Below are positions 52,801-64,000 of a stretch of 64,000 nt of DNA, one piece after another. The position numbers were made by a program, and so were the translations under genes. Numbering within the stretch: position 1 is the stretch's first letter; each line of letters starts with the position of its first letter. The notes under the pieces were generated by a model that was not told the DNA's origin, searched no databases, and saw only the letters and a list, made by a program, of their open reading frames with translations. The DNA lies in the NCBI GenBank assembly GCA_018417955.1, contig JACTVC010000006.1, positions 1,054,001 through 1,118,000 of the forward strand. The letters run 5' to 3'. The DNA is from Laccaria trichodermophora. Its lineage: Eukaryota > Basidiomycota > Agaricomycetes > Agaricales > Hydnangiaceae.

Positions 52801-55112
52801 TGCCTGGCAGAAGAAGCATTTGGCTTCGAAAGCTTCTCTTGTTGGCGAATTGTCTGCTGAAGAGCCTGAATGGTGGGCGAAGGGTTGTCACGCTGTACCA
52901 GGAGCAAACATCATAATCAGAGAGCGGGATTGGGGTAGCATCATTGCCTTCACCCTAAGGTAGGTGCTATCAGAGTTTTTCGTTCAGGTCAAGGCTGATC
53001 TTTGACACAGCACGTCCGACTATCACCAAGAGCTCGTCAACCTCTCAATAACACGAAAGGAATCTTTACCACAAACTCCGCCAACCGATAAAACTCCCTC
53101 CACTTCAGGACCATCATCCTTCTTTTCGACCGCCACTGGATACAGGCTTTTCTCGTCTTCCTCGAATGTCCAACCTGACCCCGATCAAGAGGACGTTATT
53201 TGGCACGAGCCTGAGCCATATTCCGCTGTTATTACTCGCAAGGAACATACGCGCGATCCGACATCCATTCTTTCATTCAGGGAAGTCCTCCGGCAAAAAA
53301 ACCATAGTGCAGAGCTCCCGTCCCCACTTCTGGCATCTCGCTTCGCCACTGCTTCAAATTCGACCTCGCAGCTTCTGGCAGGAGCTCCTCCGTCGGCTTG
53401 GGCCAAACCAGATGTAGCTGTCAGCATGCAAGCTGCGGACGGAGAGGTTGCTGCTGTTCCAGAGGAGATCGCTGAGAAGCTTCTACAGGATCTCGAGGAA
53501 GCTCGTTCGGAAACGTCTCGGCCGCCTTCTGTCATTGCGTCTGACGTGGATGCACATTCATTGGCGAGCTCGGGTTTTGTTGATGCTCACATCCGTCGTG
53601 GCAATGCGTCTTCTGTCATATCGGTGGAGAGTGATGCAACGATTGGCAAGGATGTTGGAAGTCAAAGTCAAGGGCCATCGTCCGTTCCTCCCCTTCCTCC
53701 GCCGAAGGATCCACCTCAGCGCAATGGCCAGAAGGAGGCCTCAAAAGCTACTTCATCATCAGCAATGCCATCAACGTCGTCTTCGTTCGCCAACACTTTA
53801 GCAAGCGGGCTGAACGTAGCTATGAGGTTTGTGATGAACAACAGTTCGGAACCCTCACGGGCTTCTACGCCTTCGTCTTCCAAAAAGCATCATGGCTTGC
53901 TTTTTGCTGAAGGTGCCAGCATTGACGAGCGACCACATATCAAGTATGATTGGACCATCGGGAAAAGACTCAAGTTCAGTTGCACGGTGTACTATGCCAA
54001 GCAGTTTGATGTCTTGCGTCGGAGATGTGGCGTTAATGACTTGTTTCTCAAGAGCCTATCTCAAAGCGCGAATTGGGCGGCTGAAGGTGGAAAGAGTAAA
54101 TCCAACTTCTGGAAAACGAGTGATGATCGCTTCATCATCAAGACACTCGTCAATGCATGGAATGTGGCTGATCTGTAAGTTACCTCAAGCCCTCTCTGTT
54201 CCGTTGGAGGATTGACCTTCGTCTTTCAGTCAAGTCCTGATTGAAAACGGACCTTCATACTTCCAATACATGGAGTCAACAGCCGGGAAGCCCACCGTTC
54301 TGGCCAAGCTGATTGGGTTTTACACCATCGAGATCAGGAATCTGGAAACGGGGGTCGTTCAGTCGAAAGCTGATCTCCTCGTCATGGAGAATCTATTCTA
54401 CGACCAGAATATCAGCAAGACCTTTGATTTGAAGGGCATTCATGGGCGCAAAGTCAAGGCGAATACGGCTCAGGGTCATACGTCTAAGACTTTGTTTGAT
54501 GGGGAATGGATTGAAGGTATGCTCATCCAACTACAGACGATTGAAGACGTTTACTGATTTTGTGGTTTCTGTCAATAGGGCAACAGCACACACTGATCTT
54601 GGTCCACCCACATTCAAAAAACGTCCTTCGTGAAGCTATCAAGAGCGATGCCGATTTTTTGGCTAGGAGTAACATTATGGACTACTCGTACGTCTGCGCT
54701 GTCTCCTTTTGGCGTCACTGATAGTCCCATCAGTCTGCTGCTTGGTGTAGACGATACGAAAAAGGAGATCGCTTGTGGTCTAGTTGATACAGTTGGTCAG
54801 TCTCTCCGCCAATCGTCCCTTTGATCATCAATGACTTTACCTCCACAGGGAGTTATACCTTCGCGAAAACGTTGGAGTACAAGGCGAAACACGGGCTCCA
54901 ATCAGGTAAAGAGGTCACTGTCGTGCCTCCGATCGAGTACCAAGAGCGTTTTGTGACTGCATTGGAAGGATACTTCCTGGCATGCCCTGGTCAGTTGTGC
55001 CAGTGTCTCTTGCCTTTCCTTTTCTTAATATGTTCTTGCAGATAAATGGTCAAAGCCTTTAGATGACTCCATGGTTATTAGCGACCCGGATCTTCTTCCT
55101 AGTGTTCTATAG
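49839..55112 (+). CDS. FAB1: 1-phosphatidylinositol-3-phosphate 5-kinase, Fab1/PIKfyve type, short form
   Basis: Fab1 makes PtdIns(3,5)P2 on vacuole and endosome membranes. The kinase domain is at the C-terminus: DWTIGKRLKFSCTVYYAKQF, GGKSKSNFWKTSDDRFIIKT, KADLLVMENLFYDQNISKTF with DLKGIHGRK, NIMDYSLLLGVDD, and the activation-loop region VTVVPPIEYQERFVTALEGY. Stop is TAG at 55110-55112. The middle holds a CCR-like part (VNSPLQHQALCKALRLCIYV; YRYYSHNTDEDQVLGEAI; CPYKRGQHELRLIHGGIRII) and long Ser/Pro linkers. About ten exons give roughly 1,550-1,600 residues, against about 2,000 for typical Fab1. I find no FYVE finger and no clear chaperonin-like domain before ATG 49839, where the cyclophilin gene ends 275 bases upstream. 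Start choice is the main uncertainty. Confidence 0.85.
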
Positions 55113-55329
55113 CACGCTATTTTTATATATACTTGGGACTTCATTTCACAGTTATCTCCTTATAAGCTTTTATTCAAACGAATAGATTATTTCTTCTGTT
55201 GCCGCCAAATGGGGACAAAAGATATTCCTCGTGCCTGTTTTCTCCCGTCGTCTTTTTTCGAGGTCTCCACAAGGAACCCTCGGAACATGTCAACGTTTGA
55301 TGATCATGTGACTACCGTAGTACCTCCTT

Positions 55330-55850
55330 TCACGTCGAACACAGTGTTCTTGCTAAGGCCTGCGCAACTAATTTTAGCCGACTTCCTTGATTAGAATATC
55401 CGCCGTCGTCGACTTCTACATTCTCTGTGGCTAAGAGTTCATCTGCCGCAGTCAACTTGAGTGGCTGAAGTCTATATTTCACTGTTAATTTCACTTTGCT
55501 CACTGCACTCAGAAGGATGTCAGATCTAAATATTTTTTGAAACTGGATTCTAGAAGCGTGCTGGTCGAGGATGAAAAGGCCATCCATCATTTGCAATTCC
55601 TGTTTGTTGAATAAATACAGAAGAGGACGGAGAAGTGTCCTTGGGCGCCATGCGACGATAAACCCGAGGTTGAATTGCCCAACAACGTACATTGAAGCAA
55701 AATCCTCCTCAACTCAATCACCCGCACAAGCGCGTCCACGGCCCTCTCAATTAACGGCAAGGATAGGGTCGGATGAAGGATTGAGCGGTTGGATTCAATT
55801 ATGAGTTGTACCATAGTCGCTAGTACGCCACTATATAAGTGAGGCAAACG
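55330..55850 (-). pseudogene. Orphan fragment of mismatch-repair MutL protein PMS1 (C-terminal part)
   Basis: The minus strand reads EEDFASMYVVGQFNLGFIVA followed by DGLFILDQHASRIQFQ and LQPLKLTAADELLATENVEV, which is the start of the C-terminal dimerisation domain of PMS1/PMS2 proteins. The usual HASDEKYNFE pattern is broken after HAS. A stop lies directly upstream in frame, and an alternative frame upstream reads unrelated sequence. The N-terminal ATPase domain and the metal-binding end are not seen nearby. It is convergent with FAB1, about 200 bases away. Confidence 0.6.
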
Positions 55851-57031
55851 AAGAACCTGATTCTACGATTGTAACAATCTCTTGATAGACGTTCTCCTGG
55901 AGTAGTTCTTTTAAAGCACCCTCTGCCATATGACGCATGACTTACCTCTTGTAGAGATACCTCTCCCGCGACTTGTTATAGAGCGAGTCGAGAAACTCCA
56001 TAGCGTTCAGATGCGGAAGTTGCCTTCCATCTATGAAGCCAAAGGATTTGTTCGGACATAGTATCTTGGTCCATGTCTTGGGGTATATATAGGGTCGCCA
56101 TTTGCTTCAACGATTAGACAAATCCAGACCAATACCCAGATCAACGATTCAATGTCATGGTGATATAACCGAGTGAAACGAAGTTTTATCGCTTTGTCTG
56201 CTTTTGTCTGTCAGGAGATCAAGAACCGTGAAAGTAACGGTCCCAGTCCGTCGTCCGCCTCTCGACTCCGAGCCAGTGATATTGACGACATCAAAACCCC
56301 AACGCCGAGGGCAGGATCCAACATTAGGTTCCCAAGGCCGACAGCACCGTGTCTGATTCCTTTCTTCCAGAGCGCGTAGTGACCTGAAAATTAGCTAAAC
56401 AAGATATGTAGAGAACCAAAAGAATCAACATTTACATTCAAAAAAATCCTTCTAACTTGTGAAAAACTTCTTCGCGCTTCCCTCTTTGGAAGTGGGAGAG
56501 TGCAAAATTTCCAAACGACATGGGATAAGCACGCGAAGTACGCGCAACTTCGTTTTCTGGTCAGGCTTGAGATCCAAATCATCACGAATAAATTCGGCGT
56601 GATAGTCGATATCCATGAAACAGACGACAGTGGGGGGATGCTTGCTTAGGCCAGTCCCCTCCAACGGATGACAAGAGCAACTGTGACATTTCGGTTGTGA
56701 CTAGGTTGTGACAGGTCTCCACCTTTCCTCTGAACCACTATCATCGACATTGGAGAACAAGTTTATTCTATCACTTGGAAGGTTCGATCTTGCCGTATTT
56801 TGGATCCTCGTACCGTGGATAAGTTTCTGGCTTAAACCCTCAGCTCAATCAAAACACAAGAATCAAGGGCCCTCTAGTTATCCTCGAGCTTGCTCTGGCG
56901 GTGGTGCTAAGTTCAAGATACTTTTATCTGGACATCTTGTCTATAAAGCTCTGGGTCCTCCGTCATCACTATCAACCTCAGATTACGCCAACGATCTGAA
57001 GCTCGAGCAGAATCCTCAGCAAAGTGCATAT
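55851..57031. other. Region of short uninterpreted frames
   Basis: Minus-strand frames at 55889-56160 (FGFIDGRQLPHLNAMEFLDS) and 56452-56664 (PPTVVCFMDIDYHAEFIRDD) look protein-like but match nothing I know. They may be further fragments linked to the PMS1 remnant. Plus-strand 56708-57031 is open and could be the 5' part of the next gene. Confidence 0.3.
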
Positions 57032-59817
57032 ATGCGCGCAGAAAGCGATTCAAGCTCTAGCCCTGCTTCTTTTGCCACACCCGATCTCCCCAGGACTTTT
57101 GACTTTTCCGACCCCAGTTCCTCATCTCCGCTAAAATGTTGCCCAACGGCTTGGATCTTCCCCGAAGGCGGTGTTCCCTTATCAAGCAGCCCGCCAAATT
57201 GCTCAGACTCCTCTCCCCTTTCTGCTACATCCGATTTTTCTGAGGGCAACGGTGACGAGAATTCGTCTAGCACATCTCGGTCTTCTTCAACAAGCTGCGA
57301 ATATGGGGACTTCAATGATTCCGGTACAGGTCATCAGTATACTTCTCCATCCTCGAACGAATTTGGCAAGCGCCTTCATGATCTACTACTCGTTGTTGCT
57401 CGGGAACGCAGTTCTGTTGTCGCTGGTGGGCCTTCGCAGGTTTCTGGTCGTGCTGTGACGCCTTCGTTCTCATCCCCTTCTCCCCCGCTCGAGGAAGAAA
57501 AATCTCATAGCCAACATGGTGCGAAGGTGGCAATCGCCACATCTCGCTCACTGGAAAAAAATCATATTAGTATCGAACCCAGGTTTTGCCCCAGCCCTTT
57601 AACACAAAATACATCGCTCTCTTTCAGCAGCACTAGCTCCCTGACCAGTATTTCGGACGATTCTAGTCAAGCAAGCTCCCACTCAGATCTTCGAACCCCA
57701 GTATACCCCCCACCTAGGCGCCGAGTCAGCAGGCAGGCAAGTCAAGAAAACTCAGGACATCGGTCCACTCGTCCGCCCCTACCTCAGCAAAGGTTAACTC
57801 AACTTGATGGAATGCCGCATACGCTGACGTACCGCACCACAGATACACGAGTTTCCCAAAGCTGATCAATCCACCAGCTCAATATAGAGTTATCAAACGA
57901 CCCCAATCCTTCCTTGCTGACCAATTGCGAAACGCTGCAGGCGAACCCATGAATAAAAGACCCAAAACCCAGGCGAACTCGGATAACGTGCAGGCTCGAC
58001 AGAGAGCTTATGCTTCCCGATCGGCAAGTCTGAGACGGGCGGCATCTCTTCGTTCAGATACAACAGGGAAGGTAAACTTTGAATCTTCTTTCCCTCTGAT
58101 GTCGTCTAAGTGTACGTCTAGACTCCCACCATGACGTATCCTTGTGTACCAACTGTCCCTGCGACGCCGCAAGTCGACTCGGCCACTGCGTTCCGTCGCA
58201 AACGGGAAGGTTATTGCTCCCCAGAGCGTCTGCCTCAAGGGGTTCCAATCATAGCTCCACCCAGTAATCACGTGGCGAGATTTCCATTGAGCGCCGAGAC
58301 AATTGCTAAGATAAGACTGGGAAAATACCTAGCTCGGGAGGGTATGGGGAGGGTTCGGGATGGGCTACCGACTGGAATCTGTCAAGACGACGGAATGGAT
58401 GACTGCTTGATATCATCTTTACCTCACGAACAGGACAACAGCGATAGTGACGAAGAGAGCGGAAATGAGGGCGAGCGGGAGAAAGAGAGAATTGGTCGCG
58501 CTCAATGTCGAAACCGAGCCAAGAGATGTAACATGGCTTCGCGCAGAGAGTGGGAAATGATGTTAGATCTCGGCGAAGATTTCAGAAAGGAAGTATTAAT
58601 CTGGATCTTAGAGGTTGTCACCGTCCGCTTTCACGCTGGTTTGCAAACGCTGACAAGCTTACGTCTAACATAAGGTTCTTCCCGATCTGCATGACGATGA
58701 ATCCACTACGTCCTCTGCCTCTTCATCGCGTCACTCCTCTTTCACCAGCACCTCCGCTCGGAATTCCTACGTTTCTTCGAATTTATTTGATCAGCTGATA
58801 TCCTCTCCGGAAACCAGGTTTCACGCTGCCTGGATGTTTTTGCGCTATTTTTTCCTTACTATGTCTCCGGAATTGGCCATTTGGCTCGATCTTGCTAATG
58901 GCTCCACCTCCGTTATAACTTCAAAAAAGAAGCGCTGTCTTGAGGATATCGGCCGTATGCCCATTATTTGGGACATCGCCGTCGGCTGTTTGGCGCTCAG
59001 TGTCAAGGTCTCATTCTGATTCTATTTTTTTACTTTCACCCTAGGATATTCTACTGATCTTTGTCTAGTTTCACCGCGACTTTCTGGAACCGCTTTTTCC
59101 CGTTTTTGCCTTTGAATTTTGCGATTTGGCGCCCCACCGAATGGCGTACGAGAATTTAGAAGTGCCTTCCATTGCTCGTTTGAAATATTCTTACAACTGA
59201 CCTGAATGCGTAGACTGCCCAACGAGATATATTTTCTGCTTTCTCTTATTCTCTGGGTGTCACCCCTCAGCCGATTATCGACGAGTTATGGATAGCATTG
59301 CCCTCACTTCGATGTTTGCTAGATTTTCGAGGTGGATGGAACTTTACTCAAAAGGAAACTTGGTGGAGGCTGTTCCAAGCTATCCGCGGTGACCATCATT
59401 GACTCTTCTGCGAATGAGTTGGACGAAAAACTGACGTTTTCGTTTCCAAACACAGAAGCTGATGTTATGAGATTTCCTATCTCTTTGCTAACCTCAACAG
59501 CGCTGGCCGACGCCATCATAACTTGCCTGGAGAAAAAGTACGAGTATGAAGCAACATGGGACAGCAGCGTCGCAAGACATCGCTTTGCAGGGCGGCCGCA
59601 TCGGGACGACCTTGAAAGCGAACAGCAGACACGGACAAGGAAGTGGACGAAGCGTGCTCGGCGCGAGGCGGATGGGGTCATTCAGGACATTCAGGCCTCG
59701 GTGGGGATAACAGACGTGGGTTTTCAATCTCTTTCGCATAGCCATTCGGCATCTAAACGAAAACAGGACCAACTGCGGGTTTGTCGCGCTTGGTTCGCTG
59801 TTCTCGATGCGAGATAA
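57032..59817 (+). CDS. Cyclin-like domain protein with disordered N-terminus
   Basis: The fold is inferred from the C-terminal half; no exact function is known. I use ATG 57032 (MRAESDSSSSPASFATPDLP), though the frame is open back to an ATG at 56708. The first about 270 residues are Ser/Pro-rich. A 52-nt intron (GTTAAC to CACAG, near 57792-57843) continues in frame to YTSFPKLINPPAQYRVIKRP; the next part reads ETIAKIRLGKYLAREGMGRV. The cyclin-box-like part is FHAAWMFLRYFFLTMSPELA, WDIAVGCLALSVKFHRDFLE, AQRDIFSAFSYSLGVTPQPI and DELWIALPSLRCLLDF. A later exon gives EADVMRFPISLLTSTALADA, ending in stop 59817. At least six introns. A cyclin partnering a cyclin-dependent kinase is plausible. Confidence 0.55.
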
Positions 59818-59998
59818 TTTTGTCTAAGCCCCTTCTATTACTTTTCCTCCTGCTTCTCCCTCCTGTCTCTTTCTCCACGACCAGCCACCAGCTGCGATGT
59901 TGATTCTACAATAGCAATATATAGCCCGTGCCTGTATCACGAGCGTGATTAGCGAGTGTGGGTGTTCAATGAATGTTCTTTCCACCACAACGATGAGC

Positions 59999-61371
59999 AT
60001 GGATCCAGTAAGTAAGACAGATATAATTCTCTTCCGAATACTCTAAAATTTTTGCCAGCAGCTCCCCGCATCCCTTCGTGCTTGGCGTGATCACAAACCA
60101 TATCGTAATCCTGAGTGGTACAAGCCCTGGGAACAACTCCGGCCCTTCTTCCTTGAACGTCGCTATGAACTCTTTTGTCCGAGGTCTGGAGGCGAGCTCA
60201 GTATCCCCTACGGCACTCCCTCTCCTGCATTGGACTCTTTTGGGCTCTATGGTGATCGGGGGAATAATTTTCGCAGTGCTATGGGACGCGTCAGTTGGGA
60301 CTTTCTCATTTTCTTGCAGTACCCTCTGGCTTTTGCAGCTCGAGATAGGTTCAAAGGGCATTCTCCCTTGTAATATTTGCTCATTTATGCCTCTCAGGAA
60401 AAATAGAGATGTAGTCATCAAGCTCGTTGCACATGGCGATGAGGGGCTCAACGAAGTCAAAATCCTACATCTCCTCAATTCAGAACCACTTAGAGCGGAT
60501 CGTTCAGGTTCTTGAATTCCTGAGTTTTGGTGATTGGCAGTTTGTAGTGATGCCGCCTTGAGAGCGTCGGAATGTCTGGACTTTGCAGAACGAGTACTGT
60601 CAGTAAGTCAAAATTCAGGCGCTGGAACTCAGTGATGGGCTACTCTTAATCCCTACTCAGACGTTGGCCTTCTTGCATCGCAATTATATTGCACACTTGG
60701 TTGGTCACATATTTTTGTATCTGCCCTATATCTCATCACCTATGTAGGATATTACCCATGAAAATATCGTGATGAATCATCATGGGAAGGTCCCAGGGGA
60801 CCCATTCAACAACATTTGGCCCCCTCCTGAATTTCGCTCAACCTTTCCTGTGCGATATTATCTTATGGATTTTGGATGTTCCGTCCACCTCCCACCCAGC
60901 TTGCCCCCACGGGATCGCCTGATTGAACCGTTCAAGATCGCGCGAGAACAATGCCCTGGGGAAATGAGTGGGTCAACAAAATACGACCCCTTTGCAGCGG
61001 ATATTTACGTAGTGGCAAGAGTCTTCTACGGCTTGTGCAGGGTACGTTTATCATTTTTTTGTTTAGTCTTCCATATGAAGCGAAGCTCTACTTCCAGGAT
61101 TTCGTTCCGGACGTTCCTGGATTCCTGGAACTTCTGCAACATGTCATCCTTCAATCCCTCACGTCGAATCTCTCTCACTGTGGCACTAGATCGGCTGAAA
61201 GTGTTGAAGTCGCAGACACCCTCTCAGGTGCTGTCGCAGGTCAAAGCGACCGAGCTATATGCGTATGAAATAATTCCTAGGAGCTTCTTCCGTACATTGT
61301 TTGAGGTTATCTCTACTGGGCGATCGATGTTCGCCTGTCGGTTTGTGTGGGCAAGCTTTCAAATGTGGTGA
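59999..61371 (+). pseudogene. Decayed protein-kinase-like gene of an Agaricomycete-expanded family
   Basis: Exon 1 is MDP (59999-60007) followed by an intron and LPASLRAWRDHKPYRNPEWY, then the kinase N-lobe, RDVVIKLVAHGDEGLNEVKI with LHLLNSEPLRAD. Further on are FGDWQFVVMP, a catalytic loop HLDITHENIVMN, a magnesium loop YYLMDFGCSVHLPP and DPFAADIYVVARVFYGL. The frame breaks at least three times: after LRAD, after VVMP (stop at once, with SECLDFAERVLS in another frame) and between FLELLQ and MSSFNPSRRIS (one-base shift). These breaks make function unlikely, although sequence errors could mimic some of them. Confidence 0.6.
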
Positions 61372-62678
61372 GTTTTTCTTTATTCATTATCTTATTCTGT
61401 TCTTACAGTCCTCGAGGCTCAACAATGGCTCTAAGAAAATGGATTGAGAATTTGCCCTACCTACTTTGCTTTGCGGTCATTGAGATATCATTAGGTCAGA
61501 CGCGCCGACTCCCGTATACGGTCCTTACGGCGGGAACTCGTGATGTATTTAATTTTCAGGCCAGTTTTCAGGTTCAACTTGGGTTCAACTAAGGGACACA
61601 TTCTCAAACGCTTCGTAAACTTGCACGTTGCTCTAGATCCGAGTGGTCCCGGATGGGGCGTTCAAACCATTTTCAGAGCGGTCAGTGCCGGATTTCTGAG
61701 TTGTCTTTGAGTGACTTGAACGGAAGCAAGACGGAAGGAATGTTCGCATTGTATGAGCTCGAGAATACTTGAAATCGCATGGTAGTGTATTAGCTTTCCA
61801 GGAGGACTGTTCAGTCACCGCAGGGCTGAAGAGTCGGCAGGCCGTTGTATGTAAGATCTTGTAAGGTTTGTTGGCAGTTCTTGTTACGTCCAAAAGCTAT
61901 ACTTAGATAATGATAGCCCTGGCACGAATAAAAATTTGAAGCGTGCGGTGATCGGTCTGCTAAGTCTCGAGAAAACGGTGTACACAGTACGGCGACCCAG
62001 AGGCCTCAATGGTCAACGATGTCGAGCATCAAGGTTCGAAGAGGTTCACGAAGGTTACACTGTTGCAGCATCGGTGGACCAGTCAAAATGGACTTCGGTT
62101 TAAGGAGCGCATCATACGTACCTCTGGCTGTTCGGAATGGAGAGCTGATGTCACCGGAGCTTCTGGATCTTGCCCAGTCACCTCAACATGGGTAAGTAGC
62201 ATCATCTTTCTACAGGATGGTGTGATATGATAAAAGGTTTTTCACCTTATGATGAATGGCTCGAGGAAAGCTTTACGTTTCGATTGCATCCTTTAACGCG
62301 ACTTCAGCGCGATATTATTATAACAATATGCCTGTTCGAGGAAAGTCAGTCCCACTCGGAATTCCAACGTTGCTTGACATGTTGGGGACCAGGGTTGGAG
62401 AAAACGTTCGCTTTTCCCTTGGAATTGAGGATGTTGATTTGGGGTGTCCAAGAGCAAAAATCTGAGGGCTGGAGTTTCAGCCAAGGTCAGCTGGTGCCAA
62501 GCGCTGGAAATTACTCAACGCGTGACGGGATCCGGAGCGACCCCTGTTTGCTTCCCTCTTCCATTGCTCAATCACGTTGGATTTTGACAAACATGGTCCG
62601 AACCGTCACAGTCATACATGATGCCAAAAGGCTTCATCTGAACATATAAGAGTGGTGAGATCTCTTCGCTTTTAAAAA
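61372..62678. other. Region of fragmentary ORFs
   Basis: Short plus-strand frames such as NGELMSPELLDLAQSP (near 62130) and ARYYYNNMPVRGKSVPLGIP (near 62300) look protein-like, but they do not join into a model and I recognise no family. The region may hold remnants of a decayed gene. Confidence 0.3.
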
Positions 62679-64000
62679 ATGGCCATCGTTTACAATTTCG
62701 ACGCTTCCAGGCAACCTTTCGTTGACTGCCACAACACTCCGACTCTTCGACCCACCATCCCCCAAGAATTGATTGAAATTATAATCGACTTCGCCAGACA
62801 CGACGCCCCGTCGCTCAGGACCCTCGCGCTTGCCCACCCAAACTTCAGCAATGCATGTCAGAAATATCTCTTTTCAACTGTCACCATTTGCCCCCCGAAT
62901 TCTACGACAGACAAAAAAACCACGCCTGCCCAGCGGTTCCTACAATTATTGATCTCATCTCCACATATCTCTCGTCACGTTCGTGCATTGACAATTGAAT
63001 GTCAAGGGCACAGCGTAGATGATGAACCTTGGCTTCATACCGACACCTCCCTCCATCTCATCCTTCCTCTTCTCTCTCATCTCGCCAAAATTGCCGTCGT
63101 AGGTGGAGCTGAGCCTGGCGCAGGCTTCGGCAAATCATACTTTACCTCCTGGTCGTCACTTTCTTCTAATTTGCGATCAGCGTTGACTTCGGTGCTGCGC
63201 TCAGCATCCGTTGTTGACATTGAGATTGGTGGTTTCTCACTTATGCCAACCTCGTCCGTCAGCAAACGTTCGGCGCTGAAGCGGCTTTCCCTCCTCCCTG
63301 TTTACCTTGTGGACGACACCGGAATGGGAGCCACGCACACGACGCCTTCTGGCCCTCCGGATATCACCAGTGTGAGCCCCGTTCAACGTTCAGAACTTGA
63401 AGAATTCGAAATTAAGCAGACATCTATTACCCTTCGGAGGACGACAGACTGGTTGCACAGTCCAGGCTGTTACCTTGATGTCACCCGCCTACGAAACCTC
63501 AACGTTCACGTCGTCACACTCAAAGACCATAACAACGTGGCGAGGATCCTGGAAACCTGTTCAAGTTCCTTGGAAAATCTAAGCCTTGATGCAGGTTCTG
63601 AAGGTCAGTGAACATCTTTCATTCAATTTGGATGGTCGCTCACTCTTTCCCGTCTATCTCTCTTAGTGAACACAGTCAGACACATTCATGGAACTGTTTA
63701 CCCGGTATCGACCCCTGCCAGTTCGATCAGCCTCGCTTCGCTCCCTAGGCTACGCTCTTTGACGCTTCACGCCGCAATACGCATGTTAATGTTGAACAAC
63801 CGACGCTTTGCCGATCCTTTCCCATGGCTGGTCGCTTTTCTGGAGACGCTTCCGAGCTCTAACTGTCTTTCTGAACTGGAAATTTCGGTTGAGGTCGCCG
63901 TTGGCAAAGAGATCTTCAACAAAATCTCCTGGAAAGAACTGGCTCGCGTCCTCGTCTCGGAGCGGATGCCAAGTCTGCGTATGGCGCGATTGGAGCTGCG
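62679..64000 (+). CDS. F-box/Leu-rich type protein, cut by the right window edge
   Basis: Start ATG 62679 (MAIVYNFDASRQPFVD). An F-box-like motif follows at about residues 25-65: LRPTIPQELIEIIIDFARHD, then LRTLALAHPNFSNACQKYLF and STVTI, a common Agaricomycete form. The body has repeated Leu-rich strands (SRHVRALTIEC, LILPLLSHLAKIAV, VVDIEIGGFSL, LEEFEIKQTSI, LRNLNVHVVTLKD). The first exon ends near 63604 with a GTCAGT donor; after an acceptor TCTTAG at about 63666 the frame continues VNTVRHIHGTVYPVSTPASS and LPRLRSLTLHAAIRMLML to the window end. The stop is not in the window. Confidence 0.75.

Noticed and set aside
62227..62649. 140-codon ORF before the last F-box gene
   Set aside because: Two overlapping frames look equally protein-like, neither matches a family, and no start or splice context supports a gene.

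Overview
The window is a piece of filamentous basidiomycete (Agaricomycetes-type) nuclear genome. The evidence is the many short (about 50-60 nt) GT-AG introns, F-box proteins of the Agaricomycete type, a Ty3/Gypsy chromovirus, and small hydrophobic and kinase-like families that I associate with mushroom-forming fungi. I cannot name the species from the sequence. It falls into two compartments.

Positions 1 to about 24,600 are repeat country with no intact host gene. On the minus strand lie the end of one Gypsy element (A, gag at 265-2355) and most of a second (B): a 2,108-codon gag-pol at 6281-12607, then an 874-codon ORF of unknown function at 3359-5983, exactly where an env gene would sit. 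A candidate LTR (2790-3333) lies between A and B and may serve both. Element B is cut off in the gag linker by a GGAAT-rich inverted-repeat element (12495-14192) whose interior is a long purine tract and a GTC-rich tract. Beyond it are two diverged copies of a gag-position ORF, one broken by a 329-bp MITE (14686-15014), and a second primer-binding site plus LTR (about 16597-17142). Further right are a tRNA-like sequence, a 26-codon orphan fragment of translation elongation factor 1-alpha, and a 4.1-kb near-perfect foldback element (18789-22912) with about 1-kb arms made of 94-bp tandem repeats.

Positions 24,667 to 64,000 are gene-rich, with closely spaced intron-containing genes: TOM70 (mitochondrial import), DPH2 and DPH3 (two diphthamide-synthesis proteins about 16 kb apart), a duplicated small gene with a decayed second copy, TFIIS, PRP46 (splicing), a MED25-type Mediator protein, a GNAT acetyltransferase, a 71-residue hydrophobic protein whose first exon is only the ATG, two paralogous F-box genes flanking a mitochondrial carrier and DPH3, a PPIH-type cyclophilin, a short FAB1-type PtdIns3P 5-kinase, an orphan PMS1 fragment, a cyclin-like protein, a decayed kinase-like gene and a third F-box-like gene running off the right edge.

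Functionally the host genes are housekeeping: transcription and splicing (TFIIS, PRP46, MED25, PPIH), translation (DPH2 and DPH3 modify elongation factor 2), mitochondria (TOM70, carrier) and membrane phosphoinositides (FAB1). The novelty is in the left half: the retroelement's extra ORF, the foldback, and the nested inverted-repeat elements.
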